Part shown: piece after piece, positions 7,250 through 13,991 of the stretch
Layout: the number at the start of each line of letters is the position of its first letter
Numbering within the stretch: the stretch's first letter is position 1
DNA from: an uncultured Lachnospiraceae bacterium
Lineage (GTDB): Bacteria; Bacillota; Clostridia; Lachnospirales; Lachnospiraceae
Direction: 5' to 3'
DNA length: 13,991 nucleotides
Assembly: GCA_947175845.1 (NCBI GenBank)
Contig: CAMWOK010000048.1
Location: 1 to 13,991 of the forward strand
Program-made: the position numbers and the translations under genes
The notes under the pieces: generated by a model
Database searches by the model: none
What the model was told of the DNA's origin: nothing
What the model saw: only the letters and a program-made list of their open reading frames with translations

Positions 7250-9430
7250 CTATCCGATTATCTCCAGATATATCTGATACGCCCGGTACTCGCCCATCTC
7301 GACGGGCATCGGAAGCCCTGCTTCCATCAATGCCGAGCCGTAGTAGCACGCCCCCGTCTCTGCATCCCTGTAGCGCGCATTGGGATCGAGTCCATTCAGA
7401 CGCACATAATTCACAGTCATATTGCCGTGTATCTCCTGCATCACCACATTGAGCAGCACCTGCTCCCTGTCCGGCGACACAAACGCCCACGCCGCGTACG
7501 CGTCCGCAAACGGATCTGACAGGCGGTAGTACGCGCCGCTGCAAATCAGATTCTCGTACTTTCTGTAGCGCGCAATCTGCGCCCGGATCTCTTCCTTCTC
7601 CTCCGCTGAGAGCTTCTCGGGATTTAGCTCATAGCCGAATGTGCCCGCCATGGCGACCACGCCCCTTGTGCTCAGGCTGACGCTTCTGCCCGTCTGGTGG
7701 TTTGGCACCGCAGACACATGCGCGCCGACCACGGAGACCGGATAGAAGAAAGAAGTCCCATACTGGATGCGCAGGCGGTCGATCGCGTCCGTGTTGTCGC
7801 TGCACCAGATTTGCGGTGTGTAGTACAGCATTCCCGCGTCAAATCTTCCACCGCCGCCGCTGCAGCCCTCGATCAGCATGTCCGGGTAGCGCTGCATCAG
7901 GCGCTCGAGGAACTCATACACGCCGATCATGTAGTCGTACGTCACCTTTCCCTGCACAGTTTCTGCGGAATAGATGTCCGTGAGGCTCCGGTTCATGTCC
8001 CACTTCACATACGAGATATCCCCCTGGTCAAGTACCGCACAGATCGCACCAAAAATGTAATCTCTGACATCCTTTCTCGAAAAATCAAGAACCAGCTGGT
8101 TGCGCGCGCGGACCGGCTTTCTCCCGGGAATCTGAATGGCCCACTCCGGATGGCTGCGGTAGATGTCGCTGTCCTCCGACACCATCTCCGGCTCGATCCA
8201 GATGCCGAATCTGACACCAATGTCATTAATTCTGCGGACCAGCTCACCCAGCGTACAGCCAAGCTTCCGCTCGTTGACCTGCCAGTCTCCAAGGCCGCTG
8301 TTGTCGTCGTCCCGCTTGCCAAACCAGCCGTCGTCCATCACCACCATGTCGATGCCAAGCGCTGCCGCTTCCTCTGCCAGCCGGTAGATCGTCTCCCCGT
8401 CAAAGTCAAAATACGCCGCCTCCCAGCTGTTTATCAGCACCGGTCTCGACTGCCGGCTGTATTTTCCGCGGCAGAGATGCTCCCGGATACACTGGTGGTA
8501 TCTGCGCGACAGCGTGCCGAATCCCTCCGCCGAATAGCACAGAATCGTCTCCGGCAGCGTCAGAGTCTCCCCCTTTTCCAGCGGATAGTGGAACAAATCG
8601 CTGTGCAGCCCCATCAGTGCGCGGGTGTGCCCGTACTGGTCCTGCTCCGCCTCGCAGAGAAAGTTTCCGCTGTAGACAAAGACCATGCCATAGCAGCTGC
8701 CCGCGTTCTCCGTCGCCTGCCTGTCCGCGAGAATCACCGCCGGATTGTACTGGTGGCTGGAAGTTCCCCTGCGGCTTCCTATCAACTGGCACCCGTGCGC
8801 AATCCTGGCCCGCTGAAAGTTCCGCTCCATGGCGTGGCGCCCGCAGAAGCTGATGAAGTCATAGTCCCCGCTCATGAAGTCCAGACATACCGACGCCGCC
8901 TTTTCCACGCAGATCGGTTCCGAACCAAGATTGCAGATCTTTGCGCTCCGCGTGATAATGTCACACTCCTCGAGCACGCCGTACAGCAGCCGCACCTGCA
9001 GCCCGCCGACTGAATCCTCGAGAAGAATTTCGAGCGTCTGTGCCTCATCGTCAGCCGCATACACAGCAGGAAGTCCTTTCAGTGCATATTTTCCCCTTTT
9101 TATCTCATGGCTGACATAGCGCAGGTCACAGTACTCGGAACCGTCCGCATTGCGCACCACAAGGGCGGTGCTGCGGTAGTCGCCCGTCCCCAGGTGCGGA
9201 TACTCCTGGGGCAGGGCGTCCATGGAGTAGGTTCGATCTTCCCCGGCATCCGCCGGGTTCCCTGAGAAGCCTCTGTCGTAGTAGGTCAGCAGATAGTCCA
9301 TATTTCCGGATATCCGCGCGCCGTAGTACAGATGCAGCAGGAAGCCCAGCCGGTCCACTTTCATCTGATAAGTCGTGTGTCTTGTATTTATCGTAAATAG
9401 TTGATTATCCTCTTGAAATTGAATTGCCAT
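7250..9430 (-). CDS. aga: Alpha-galactosidase, glycoside hydrolase family 36
   Basis: A 726-residue cytosolic GH36 alpha-galactosidase that removes terminal alpha-1,6-galactose from melibiose, raffinose and related oligosaccharides. The catalytic barrel carries WEAAYFDFD (from Trp336), MDDGWFG (365-371), LGDWQVNERKLG, the nucleophile Asp478 in YVKWDMNRS, CSGGGGRFD (523-531) and the acid/base Asp548 in WCSDNTDA. An N-terminal beta-domain (to about 330) and a C-terminal beta-domain complete the family architecture, at the usual length of about 730. There is no signal peptide, so it acts on imported sugar. The start has AGGAG ten bases upstream. It is the last gene of the operon, 21 bp after the second permease and upstream of a strong terminator. 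The key residue numbers match those I recall for the Geobacillus AgaA enzyme. Confidence 0.96.
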   Translation of the reverse strand: MAIQFQEDNQLFTINTRHTTYQMKVDRLGFLLHLYYGARISGNMDYLLTYYDRGFSGNPADAGEDRTYSMDALPQEYPHLGTGDYRSTALVVRNADGSEYCDLRYVSHEIKRGKYALKGLPAVYAADDEAQTLEILLEDSVGGLQVRLLYGVLEECDIITRSAKICNLGSEPICVEKAASVCLDFMSGDYDFISFCGRHAMERNFQRARIAHGCQLIGSRRGTSSHQYNPAVILADRQATENAGSCYGMVFVYSGNFLCEAEQDQYGHTRALMGLHSDLFHYPLEKGETLTLPETILCYSAEGFGTLSRRYHQCIREHLCRGKYSRQSRPVLINSWEAAYFDFDGETIYRLAEEAAALGIDMVVMDDGWFGKRDDDNSGLGDWQVNERKLGCTLGELVRRINDIGVRFGIWIEPEMVSEDSDIYRSHPEWAIQIPGRKPVRARNQLVLDFSRKDVRDYIFGAICAVLDQGDISYVKWDMNRSLTDIYSAETVQGKVTYDYMIGVYEFLERLMQRYPDMLIEGCSGGGGRFDAGMLYYTPQIWCSDNTDAIDRLRIQYGTSFFYPVSVVGAHVSAVPNHQTGRSVSLSTRGVVAMAGTFGYELNPEKLSAEEKEEIRAQIARYRKYENLICSGAYYRLSDPFADAYAAWAFVSPDREQVLLNVVMQEIHGNMTVNYVRLNGLDPNARYRDAETGACYYGSALMEAGLPMPVEMGEYRAYQIYLEIIG

Positions 9431-9451
9431 ACAAATCTTTCTCCTAATACA

Positions 9452-10297
9452 TTATTTTACCGCGCCGTTCACAACACCGTTCAAAATCTGCTTCTGGCAG
9501 ACGATATAGAAAATCAGGATCGGAATCAGGGACAGCAGGTAGGATGCAAATGCCAGGTTGTAGTTCGTGCCAAACTGTGTCTGGAAATTCAGCTGTGCAA
9601 GCGGCAGCGTATTCTGGTCGGAACCCGCCATGATAACCAGCGGTGTCATGACGTCATTCCAAACAGCCAGCGCGGTCAGAACTGCGACTGTCGCATGCAT
9701 GGGGCGCATGATCGGGAAAATAATTTTCCAGTAGGTTCTCCATGTGGACGCCCCGTCCACCTTCGCCGCCTCCTCGAGCGCTATCGGAATATTGACCAGA
9801 TAACCCGCGTACAGCATGATATTCATGGGCATATAAAACACGACATACAGGACGATCACGCCAAACCAGTTTGCCAGCCCCAGCTCCGCCGTCTGCTTTG
9901 CCAGCGGCATCATCAGGATTGCGAACGGAACGAACATACCGCTCACGATAAACAGATACACAAAGCTGTAAAATTTGCTGTGTCCCTTGTTTCTGCCGAG
10001 CGAATACCCCATGATGGAGTGAATCGCGATGGACAGCGCCACGGTCAGCAGCGTGATCACCAGGCTGTTTTTGAGGGAGTTCCAGAAATCGGTCACGCGC
10101 ATCGCCTCCCTGAAATTGTCGAGGCTCCACGTTTTGGGAAGAGACAGAATGCCGCCGACGCTGTTGGTCATCTCCGCAGGCTGCTTGAACGCGATAATGA
10201 TCGTCATGTACAGCGGAAACGCGATGGCGGAAAGTCCGAGAATCAGCACAATCATCGCTGTCCAGTTTGTTTTCCTTTTTATCATATCTTCCTTCAT
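9452..10297 (-). CDS. rafG: Sugar ABC transporter permease, RafG/MsmG-like
   Basis: A 281-residue membrane protein of the CUT1 carbohydrate-importer permease family, with about six membrane segments starting at residue 13. The cytoplasmic coupling loop that docks on the ATPase is clear: IALEEAAKVDGAS (172-184), the EAA motif. Its start overlaps the stop of the preceding permease by one base (TAATG), with AAAGGAGGAG just upstream, so translation of the two is probably coupled. It would form the importer channel together with the other permease. Its place between the binding protein and an alpha-galactosidase points to raffinose, melibiose or stachyose transport. The symbol is by analogy with the pneumococcal raf locus and rests on context. 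Confidence 0.9.
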   Translation of the reverse strand: MKEDMIKRKTNWTAMIVLILGLSAIAFPLYMTIIIAFKQPAEMTNSVGGILSLPKTWSLDNFREAMRVTDFWNSLKNSLVITLLTVALSIAIHSIMGYSLGRNKGHSKFYSFVYLFIVSGMFVPFAILMMPLAKQTAELGLANWFGVIVLYVVFYMPMNIMLYAGYLVNIPIALEEAAKVDGASTWRTYWKIIFPIMRPMHATVAVLTALAVWNDVMTPLVIMAGSDQNTLPLAQLNFQTQFGTNYNLAFASYLLSLIPILIFYIVCQKQILNGVVNGAVK

Positions 10298-11163
10298 TAT
10301 AACTGCTCCTCCTTTTTACCCGTAAATTTCATCTGAGCCACAGAAACCGTCACGATTACGATAAAGAATATCACTGCGTTGGCACTCTGGAAACCAAACT
10401 GCCCGCCCGACATACCATTGTTGTAAATCAGGTAAGAGATGGACTCTGTGCTCTGTGCAGGGCCGCCCTTGGTCAGCGCCATAATCTGGTCAAACACCAT
10501 CAGGAAATTCTTCACGCTCAGCACCATATTAATTGAGAAGAACGGAATAATCAGCGGGAAGGTCAGATAGCGGAACTGCTTCCAACCGGTCGCACCGTCC
10601 AGTCCGCCCGCCTCGTACACGTCCTCCGGCACCGTCTGCAGACCTGAGATGTAGATGATCGTGTTCATTGCAACCGCCTGCCATGCACAGACAATCATGA
10701 TGCCAATCCACGCTGAATCCGGGCTGGACAAAATGCTCTTGCTCATGGAGTCAGATCCGACCATAGCGCCCATCGCCGGAAGAATGTATGTAAAAAAGTA
10801 GTTGAAAATATAACCCACAACCAGCGCGCCGAGAATGTTTGGCAGGAAGTACGCGCCCCTGAAAAAGCTTTTTGCGCGTATCTTGCTGTTGAGCGCCAGC
10901 GCCAGAATCAGGCTGATCACATTCACCACAACCGTCGTCACAACGGCGAGCTTAAAGGTGAACAGGTAAGATTTTCCAACACGCGCGTCAGAAAACAGAT
11001 CGGCATAGTTGCGAAATCCCACCCAGTCGTATGTGCCAAATCCCTTGAAGTTTGTGAAGCTGTATATCACGCCGCGGATCAGCGGAATCGTGTTGAAGCA
11101 GACAAACAGCGCCAGTATTGGAATTGTAATCAGTAAAAAAGTCGTTTTTCTCTCATTTTTCAT
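10297..11163 (-). CDS. rafF: Sugar ABC transporter permease, RafF/MsmF-like
   Basis: A 288-residue CUT1-family permease. The first membrane segment (residues 8-28) is followed by the family-typical stretch IPLIRGVIYSFTNF, and the EAA coupling loop reads VYEAGGLDGATGW (182-194). The start at 11163 has AGGAGG ten bases upstream, beginning inside the stop codon region of the binding-protein gene, 14 bp after that stop. It pairs with the next permease to form the channel. No ATPase gene follows, unlike self-contained importers, so an MsmK-type ATPase from elsewhere in the genome must energise it. The symbol follows the pneumococcal raf order (binding protein, RafF, RafG). Confidence 0.9.
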   Translation of the reverse strand: MKNERKTTFLLITIPILALFVCFNTIPLIRGVIYSFTNFKGFGTYDWVGFRNYADLFSDARVGKSYLFTFKLAVVTTVVVNVISLILALALNSKIRAKSFFRGAYFLPNILGALVVGYIFNYFFTYILPAMGAMVGSDSMSKSILSSPDSAWIGIMIVCAWQAVAMNTIIYISGLQTVPEDVYEAGGLDGATGWKQFRYLTFPLIIPFFSINMVLSVKNFLMVFDQIMALTKGGPAQSTESISYLIYNNGMSGGQFGFQSANAVIFFIVIVTVSVAQMKFTGKKEEQL

Positions 11164-11177
11164 ATTCCCACACCCTC

Positions 11178-12458
11178 CTAATTTCCATGCGTCTTTTCGT
11201 ATTCCTGCACCATGCGGATGATATCCCTGTTGTAGCGCAGCCAGTCGGTGTCAAATTTCTGCAAAAATGCGTCCACATCCTTCTGCAGCAGGAATGTCTG
11301 AATCTGTGCGTCCACTGCCATCTCAGACGGGTAATAGTGATCCTGATAGTCGGTCATCCGTCCCTCTGCGATGTGCTGGTTCATGCCGTCCAGCATGGGA
11401 GACAGGGTGAAATCGCCCTCCTTGCACGGAATTGAGATCTGTTCTCCGATGTACTGCTGGAGATTCTCCTCCGCAAGCAAAAAGTCCAGCACCTCATAAG
11501 CCGCTTCCTTGTTCTTGCAGTCCGCCATCACACAAAACTGAAGGTCGATTCCGGAGTTCAGCGTATTTGCCTGCGCGTCATCGTTTGCCGGCATCACGAA
11601 CGAATCAATATTCAGGTCCGGGTTCACCGACAATATCTGCGGAATCGCGTAGCTTCCGATGGGGTACATTGCCGCCTCCCCCCGCGCAAACGCGGTACAT
11701 GCGTCGTTGTATCCGTATGCGAACGGGTCGTCCACCGCATACTGCAGCATATCCAGATATTTCTCTGACACCTCCCTGTACTCCTCGGCAAACGTGGTCT
11801 CAGACCGGTTTACCTGCTTTGTCACATCCGCGGGCGCGAGGCTGACCGCCATGGCGTTCCACGGTGCAAGGCAGGTCCAGGTGTCCTTGAATCCAAAGTA
11901 AAAAGGCAGGATGCCCTCTGACTGGATCTCCTCACACAGCGCTGTAAACTCTGTCCAGGTCTGCGGAATCTCCCATCCGTGTTGAGCAAACATGTCCCTG
12001 TTGTAGAGCACGCCGGCTGCATTTGCCACATAGGGAACCGCGTATGTGCCCTCTGTCGGAACCAGTTCCAGCGCCTCGTCGATATCCCTGTACGCCTGTT
12101 TGATCTGCTGCAGCCCCGCATAGTCGGAAACGTCCGCCAGAATCTCGGCATCCACAAAGTATGAGTAGTTGATATCCCCTCCGATTCCGATAATGTCAGG
12201 ATAGTCCTCGCGGATAAACCTCGTTTTTAATATTGTCATCGCGTCGTTTGGAGAACTGATTTTCAACTGAATATCGTCGTGCGTCGCGTTGAACTGCTCT
12301 TCCAGCGTCTTGAAATAAGCCGCCGCTTCCGGTTTGTACTGGACGATCTCAATCTCTGTCTTGTCGCTGCCATTGGAAGCCCCGCATCCCTGAATGCCTG
12401 CTGCCGCCGCCACACAGCATAATGATATGCCTAAGTGCCCTATTGCTTTTCCTTTCAT
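11178..12458 (-). CDS. rafE: Extracellular sugar-binding lipoprotein, RafE/MsmE-like
   Basis: A 426-residue solute-binding protein of the CUT1 type, first gene of the operon. The N-terminus is a lipoprotein signal: positive start (MKGKAIGH), hydrophobic core and lipobox IQGC with Cys25 as the lipidated residue. Gln at the -2 position is uncommon. The mature protein has the cluster-1 hallmark GEAAMYPIGSYAIPQI. I chose the ATG at 12458 because AAAGGAG lies about nine bases upstream and the signal peptide begins there; the 22 extra upstream codons are promoter DNA. It captures the oligosaccharide outside the membrane and delivers it to the two permeases. The substrate is inferred as a raffinose-type alpha-galactoside from the linked alpha-galactosidase and regulator. 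Confidence 0.92.
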   Translation of the reverse strand: MKGKAIGHLGISLCCVAAAAGIQGCGASNGSDKTEIEIVQYKPEAAAYFKTLEEQFNATHDDIQLKISSPNDAMTILKTRFIREDYPDIIGIGGDINYSYFVDAEILADVSDYAGLQQIKQAYRDIDEALELVPTEGTYAVPYVANAAGVLYNRDMFAQHGWEIPQTWTEFTALCEEIQSEGILPFYFGFKDTWTCLAPWNAMAVSLAPADVTKQVNRSETTFAEEYREVSEKYLDMLQYAVDDPFAYGYNDACTAFARGEAAMYPIGSYAIPQILSVNPDLNIDSFVMPANDDAQANTLNSGIDLQFCVMADCKNKEAAYEVLDFLLAEENLQQYIGEQISIPCKEGDFTLSPMLDGMNQHIAEGRMTDYQDHYYPSEMAVDAQIQTFLLQKDVDAFLQKFDTDWLRYNRDIIRMVQEYEKTHGN

Positions 12459-12488
12459 ATAAATTTCTCCTTTCTTTTTGATACATTT

Positions 12489-12517
12489 ATGATAACATGC
12501 CATTATGCTATCGGTAA
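12489..12517 (-). promoter_or_regulatory. Candidate promoter of the rafEFG-aga operon
   Basis: On the minus strand an extended -10 box (TGT then TATCAT, at 12497-12489) has a poor -35 (TTACCG, 12517-12512) at 17 bp. Transcription would begin near 12482, giving a leader of about 24 bases. A poor -35 with half-sites over it fits an activator-dependent promoter. Confidence 0.5.
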
Positions 12518-12534
12518 ATGGCACTATTCCGCCA
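12498..12534. promoter_or_regulatory. Cluster of inverted half-sites, candidate RafR operator
   Basis: TGCCATT (12498-12504) and AATGGCA (12517-12523) form a perfect 7-bp inverted repeat, and TGGC (12519-12522) with GCCA (12531-12534) forms a second, overlapping one. The three half-sites span the -35 region and the DNA just upstream of the operon promoter, where an AraC-type activator would be expected. Assignment to RafR is inference. Confidence 0.45.
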
Positions 12535-12569
12535 CTTTTATACCTTAATGCTGTTTTATGGAAATTAAC

Positions 12570-12599
12570 TTGAAGTCAGGTTGCATTTTGGTATATACT
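12570..12599 (+). promoter_or_regulatory. Candidate promoter of rafR
   Basis: TTGAAG (12570-12575) and TATACT (12594-12599) are separated by 18 bp on the plus strand. Transcription would start near 12606, leaving a leader of about 210 bases before the rafR start codon. Confidence 0.55.
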
Positions 12600-12628
12600 G
12601 TTTTTATAGTCCGTTGCTGGCAATTGTA

Positions 12629-12680
12629 TATTGTGTACATAGAACGCTGCCCGCAGGGGACATTCTGTACAATATTTTTT
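12629..12680 (+). terminator. Terminator-like hairpin in the rafR leader, possible attenuator
   Basis: TATTGTGTACA (12629-12639) can pair with TGTACAATA (12666-12674), with an inner CTGC/GCAG hairpin, and a run of T follows to 12680. The outer stem is A+T rich with a two-base bulge, so it would be weak. The rest of the leader (12681-12818) holds another small hairpin (GATTG/CAATC around TGCAG-GAA-CTGCA, 12728-12760) and no recognisable gene. Confidence 0.3.
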
Positions 12681-12818
12681 ATCGCATGTACCGCAAAACG
12701 ATCACAAAGACTGTCACATTTCACCTGGATTGCTCTGCAGGAACTGCAAATTGCACAATCAGTGAACGCATATGTTCTTTCCTTATTCATTTACACACAC
12801 ACAAGGGAGCATGATATT

Positions 12819-13676
12819 ATGAGCGAAGTGATCTTTTCTGTCTTTCCAAGCGAAAATTTTATTGATTTGGGCCTGTACCAGTTTGGCTGGGAGAAGTGCG
12901 ACCCGTCTCACTCGTTTGGTCCTGCCGCAAGAAAGCACTATCTCTTTCACTACTGCATCTCCGGCACCGGCATTTTATATGGAAACAACGCCCGGGGCGA
13001 GTCCGTTGCGTACTCCATAAGGAGCGGCCAGGGGTTCATGTGCTTTCCAAACCAGATCAACATGTATATTGCCGATCATGAGATTCCGTGGGAGTATGTG
13101 TGGATTGAGTTCGACGGGCTCCGCGCGAAGGAGACGATTGAGCTTGCCGGTCTGAGTGTCGACCAGCCCGTCTACAAGGCGCGCTACAAGGATTTGGCGG
13201 ACGTGATGAAATCAGAGATGCTCTACATCGTCAATCACAAAGGGGAGTCACCCTTTCACCTGATCGGGCACCTCTATCTGTTCATGGACAGCCTTGTCCG
13301 CTCGTGCAGCCTGACACAGCTCAACAAGGGAAACGGTCTGCGCGACTTCTATATCAAAGAGGCGCTCTCCTTCATCGAACAGAATTTTCAGAATGCGATC
13401 TCGGTGGAGGATATCGCGGCCTCCTGCGGCTTAAACCGGAGCTACTTCGGAAAAATTTTTCATGAAAATATGGGGAAATCCCCCCAGGAATTTTTGATTT
13501 CCTACCGCATGAAAAAAGCTGCTGAACTGCTGAAGCTCACCAGCTTATCCGTCTCTGACATCGGCAATGCGGTCGGGTATCCGAACCAGCTGCACTTTTC
13601 GCGCGCCTTCAAAAATGTGTACAGCGTCTCCCCGAGACAGTGGCGCTACGAGAACAATCCGGTTTTGGCGGAGTAG
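12819..13676 (+). CDS. rafR: RafR/MsmR-like AraC-family regulator of the galactoside operon
   Basis: A 285-residue AraC-family regulator. The N-terminal cupin sensing domain (about 15-165) opens with LYQFGWEKCDPSHSFGPA and then HYLFHYCISGTGILY, typical of the MsmR/RafR group that responds to alpha-galactosides. The C-terminal DNA-binding domain (178-277) has ISVEDIAASCGLNRSYFGKI and LSVSDIGNAVGYPNQLHFSR, then SVSPRQWR. I chose the ATG at 12819 because AAGGGAG precedes it by nine bases and the family-typical N-terminus begins there; the frame is open 87 codons further upstream across promoter and leader DNA. It diverges from the rafEFG-aga operon, so it most likely activates that operon when raffinose or melibiose is present. 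No terminator follows, so the acetyltransferase gene may be co-transcribed. Confidence 0.92.
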   Translation: MSEVIFSVFPSENFIDLGLYQFGWEKCDPSHSFGPAARKHYLFHYCISGTGILYGNNARGESVAYSIRSGQGFMCFPNQINMYIADHEIPWEYVWIEFDGLRAKETIELAGLSVDQPVYKARYKDLADVMKSEMLYIVNHKGESPFHLIGHLYLFMDSLVRSCSLTQLNKGNGLRDFYIKEALSFIEQNFQNAISVEDIAASCGLNRSYFGKIFHENMGKSPQEFLISYRMKKAAELLKLTSLSVSDIGNAVGYPNQLHFSRAFKNVYSVSPRQWRYENNPVLAE

Positions 13677-13707
13677 GAAAAAACACACGCAAAGGAGAAA
13701 TACTACC

Positions 13708-13991
13708 ATGATACGTTTAGAGACAATCGGACCGGAGAACTGGCGAATGGGACTCCATGTGTCCGCATCACAGAAATTCTTTGTGGCTGACGATATGAGA
13801 CTTCTGGCAAGAGCCTACGCATACCGCGAACACAGAAGCTGTGCCCTGCTCACCTATGCGGATGCAGTTGCTGTGGGAATGGCTCTGTACCATGACTGCG
13901 AGGCGTTAAACGCCTATGATTTCAGCCAGATTTTTATAGATGAACGGTATCAGGGCCAGGGATACGGCACCGCTGCCGCAGCGCAAATCCT
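13708..13991 (+). CDS. GNAT-family N-acetyltransferase, BltD/PaiA-like (3'-partial)
   Basis: The first 94 codons of a gene that runs off the window. The ATG at 13708 has AAAGGAG about ten bases upstream, 31 bp after the rafR stop. The visible peptide begins MIRLETIGPENW and reaches the acetyl-CoA binding motif A of GNAT enzymes (FIDERYQGQGYGTAAA, about 76-91, with the QGQGYG pyrophosphate loop). The stretch SASQKFFVADDMRLLARAY and the FIDERYQG segment resemble Bacillus BltD/PaiA polyamine acetyltransferases. Acetylation of a polyamine or other amine is therefore plausible, but the C-terminal substrate half is missing and the substrate is uncertain. A direct link to galactoside use is not obvious. 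Confidence 0.85.
   Translation, partial: MIRLETIGPENWRMGLHVSASQKFFVADDMRLLARAYAYREHRSCALLTYADAVAVGMALYHDCEALNAYDFSQIFIDERYQGQGYGTAAAAQI

Noticed and set aside
7697..9013. A 438-codon plus-strand open frame opposite the alpha-galactosidase
   Set aside because: It is a mirror of the GH36 gene, with no ribosome binding site and low-complexity composition.
9401..10336. A 311-codon plus-strand open frame opposite the second permease
   Set aside because: It is antisense to an unmistakable permease and has no protein family features.
12545..12790. An 81-codon minus-strand frame between the raf promoter and rafR
   Set aside because: It has no ribosome binding site upstream of its ATG, and it covers promoter and leader DNA of the divergent genes.
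12459..12818. Catabolite-repression (cre) site in the raf intergenic region
   Set aside because: I looked for a TGNAANCGNNNNCA-type palindrome by eye and found none close to consensus.
12811..12822. Three-codon ATG ATA TTA TGA just ahead of rafR, overlapping its start
   Set aside because: It would compete with the rafR ribosome binding site at too short a spacing, and it is probably chance in A+T-rich DNA.

Overview
The window looks like a chromosomal segment of a motile Firmicute of class Clostridia, most likely Lachnospiraceae. This rests on strong AGGAGG-type ribosome binding sites, extended -10 promoters, chemoreceptors with dCache and CZB domains, an Msm/Raf-type sugar importer without its own ATPase, and several AraC-type regulators. 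Genus and species cannot be fixed from the sequence. Coding DNA is moderately G+C rich, while the promoter regions are clearly A+T richer.

Region 1 (1-2604) holds chemotaxis receptors: the C-terminal end of a CZB-domain protein, then a complete 657-residue methyl-accepting chemotaxis protein with a dCache sensor. A strong hairpin that works on both strands separates this from the next operon.

Region 2 (2606-6949) is an export module. Two overlapping minus-strand genes encode the halves of an ABC exporter. A divergent AraC-family regulator is read from the same 146-bp promoter region, which carries an AAATGAA/TTCATTT inverted repeat between the two promoters. The second exporter half stops just after the H-loop, at the edge of the shared terminator.

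Region 3 (6950-7249) is a roughly 300-bp gap. It holds the terminator of the galactoside operon and about 150 bp of unrecognised, perhaps relict, open reading frame.

Region 4 (7250-13676) is an alpha-galactoside (raffinose/melibiose) use locus: binding lipoprotein, two permeases and cytosolic GH36 alpha-galactosidase on the minus strand, with a divergent RafR/MsmR-like AraC regulator. The layout resembles the pneumococcal raf and streptococcal msm loci. The lipoprotein would capture the oligosaccharide, the permeases import it with an ATPase encoded elsewhere, and the galactosidase releases galactose in the cytoplasm. The regulator probably acts at a cluster of TGCCA/TGGCA half-sites over the operon promoter. 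Its own transcript appears to have a long leader with a terminator-like hairpin.

Region 5 (13708-end) is the start of a GNAT acetyltransferase gene directly behind the regulator. I see no wholly new system. The most interesting points are the two operator candidates, the cut-short exporter half, the regulator leader, the missing transporter ATPase and the unexplained 6950-7145 segment.
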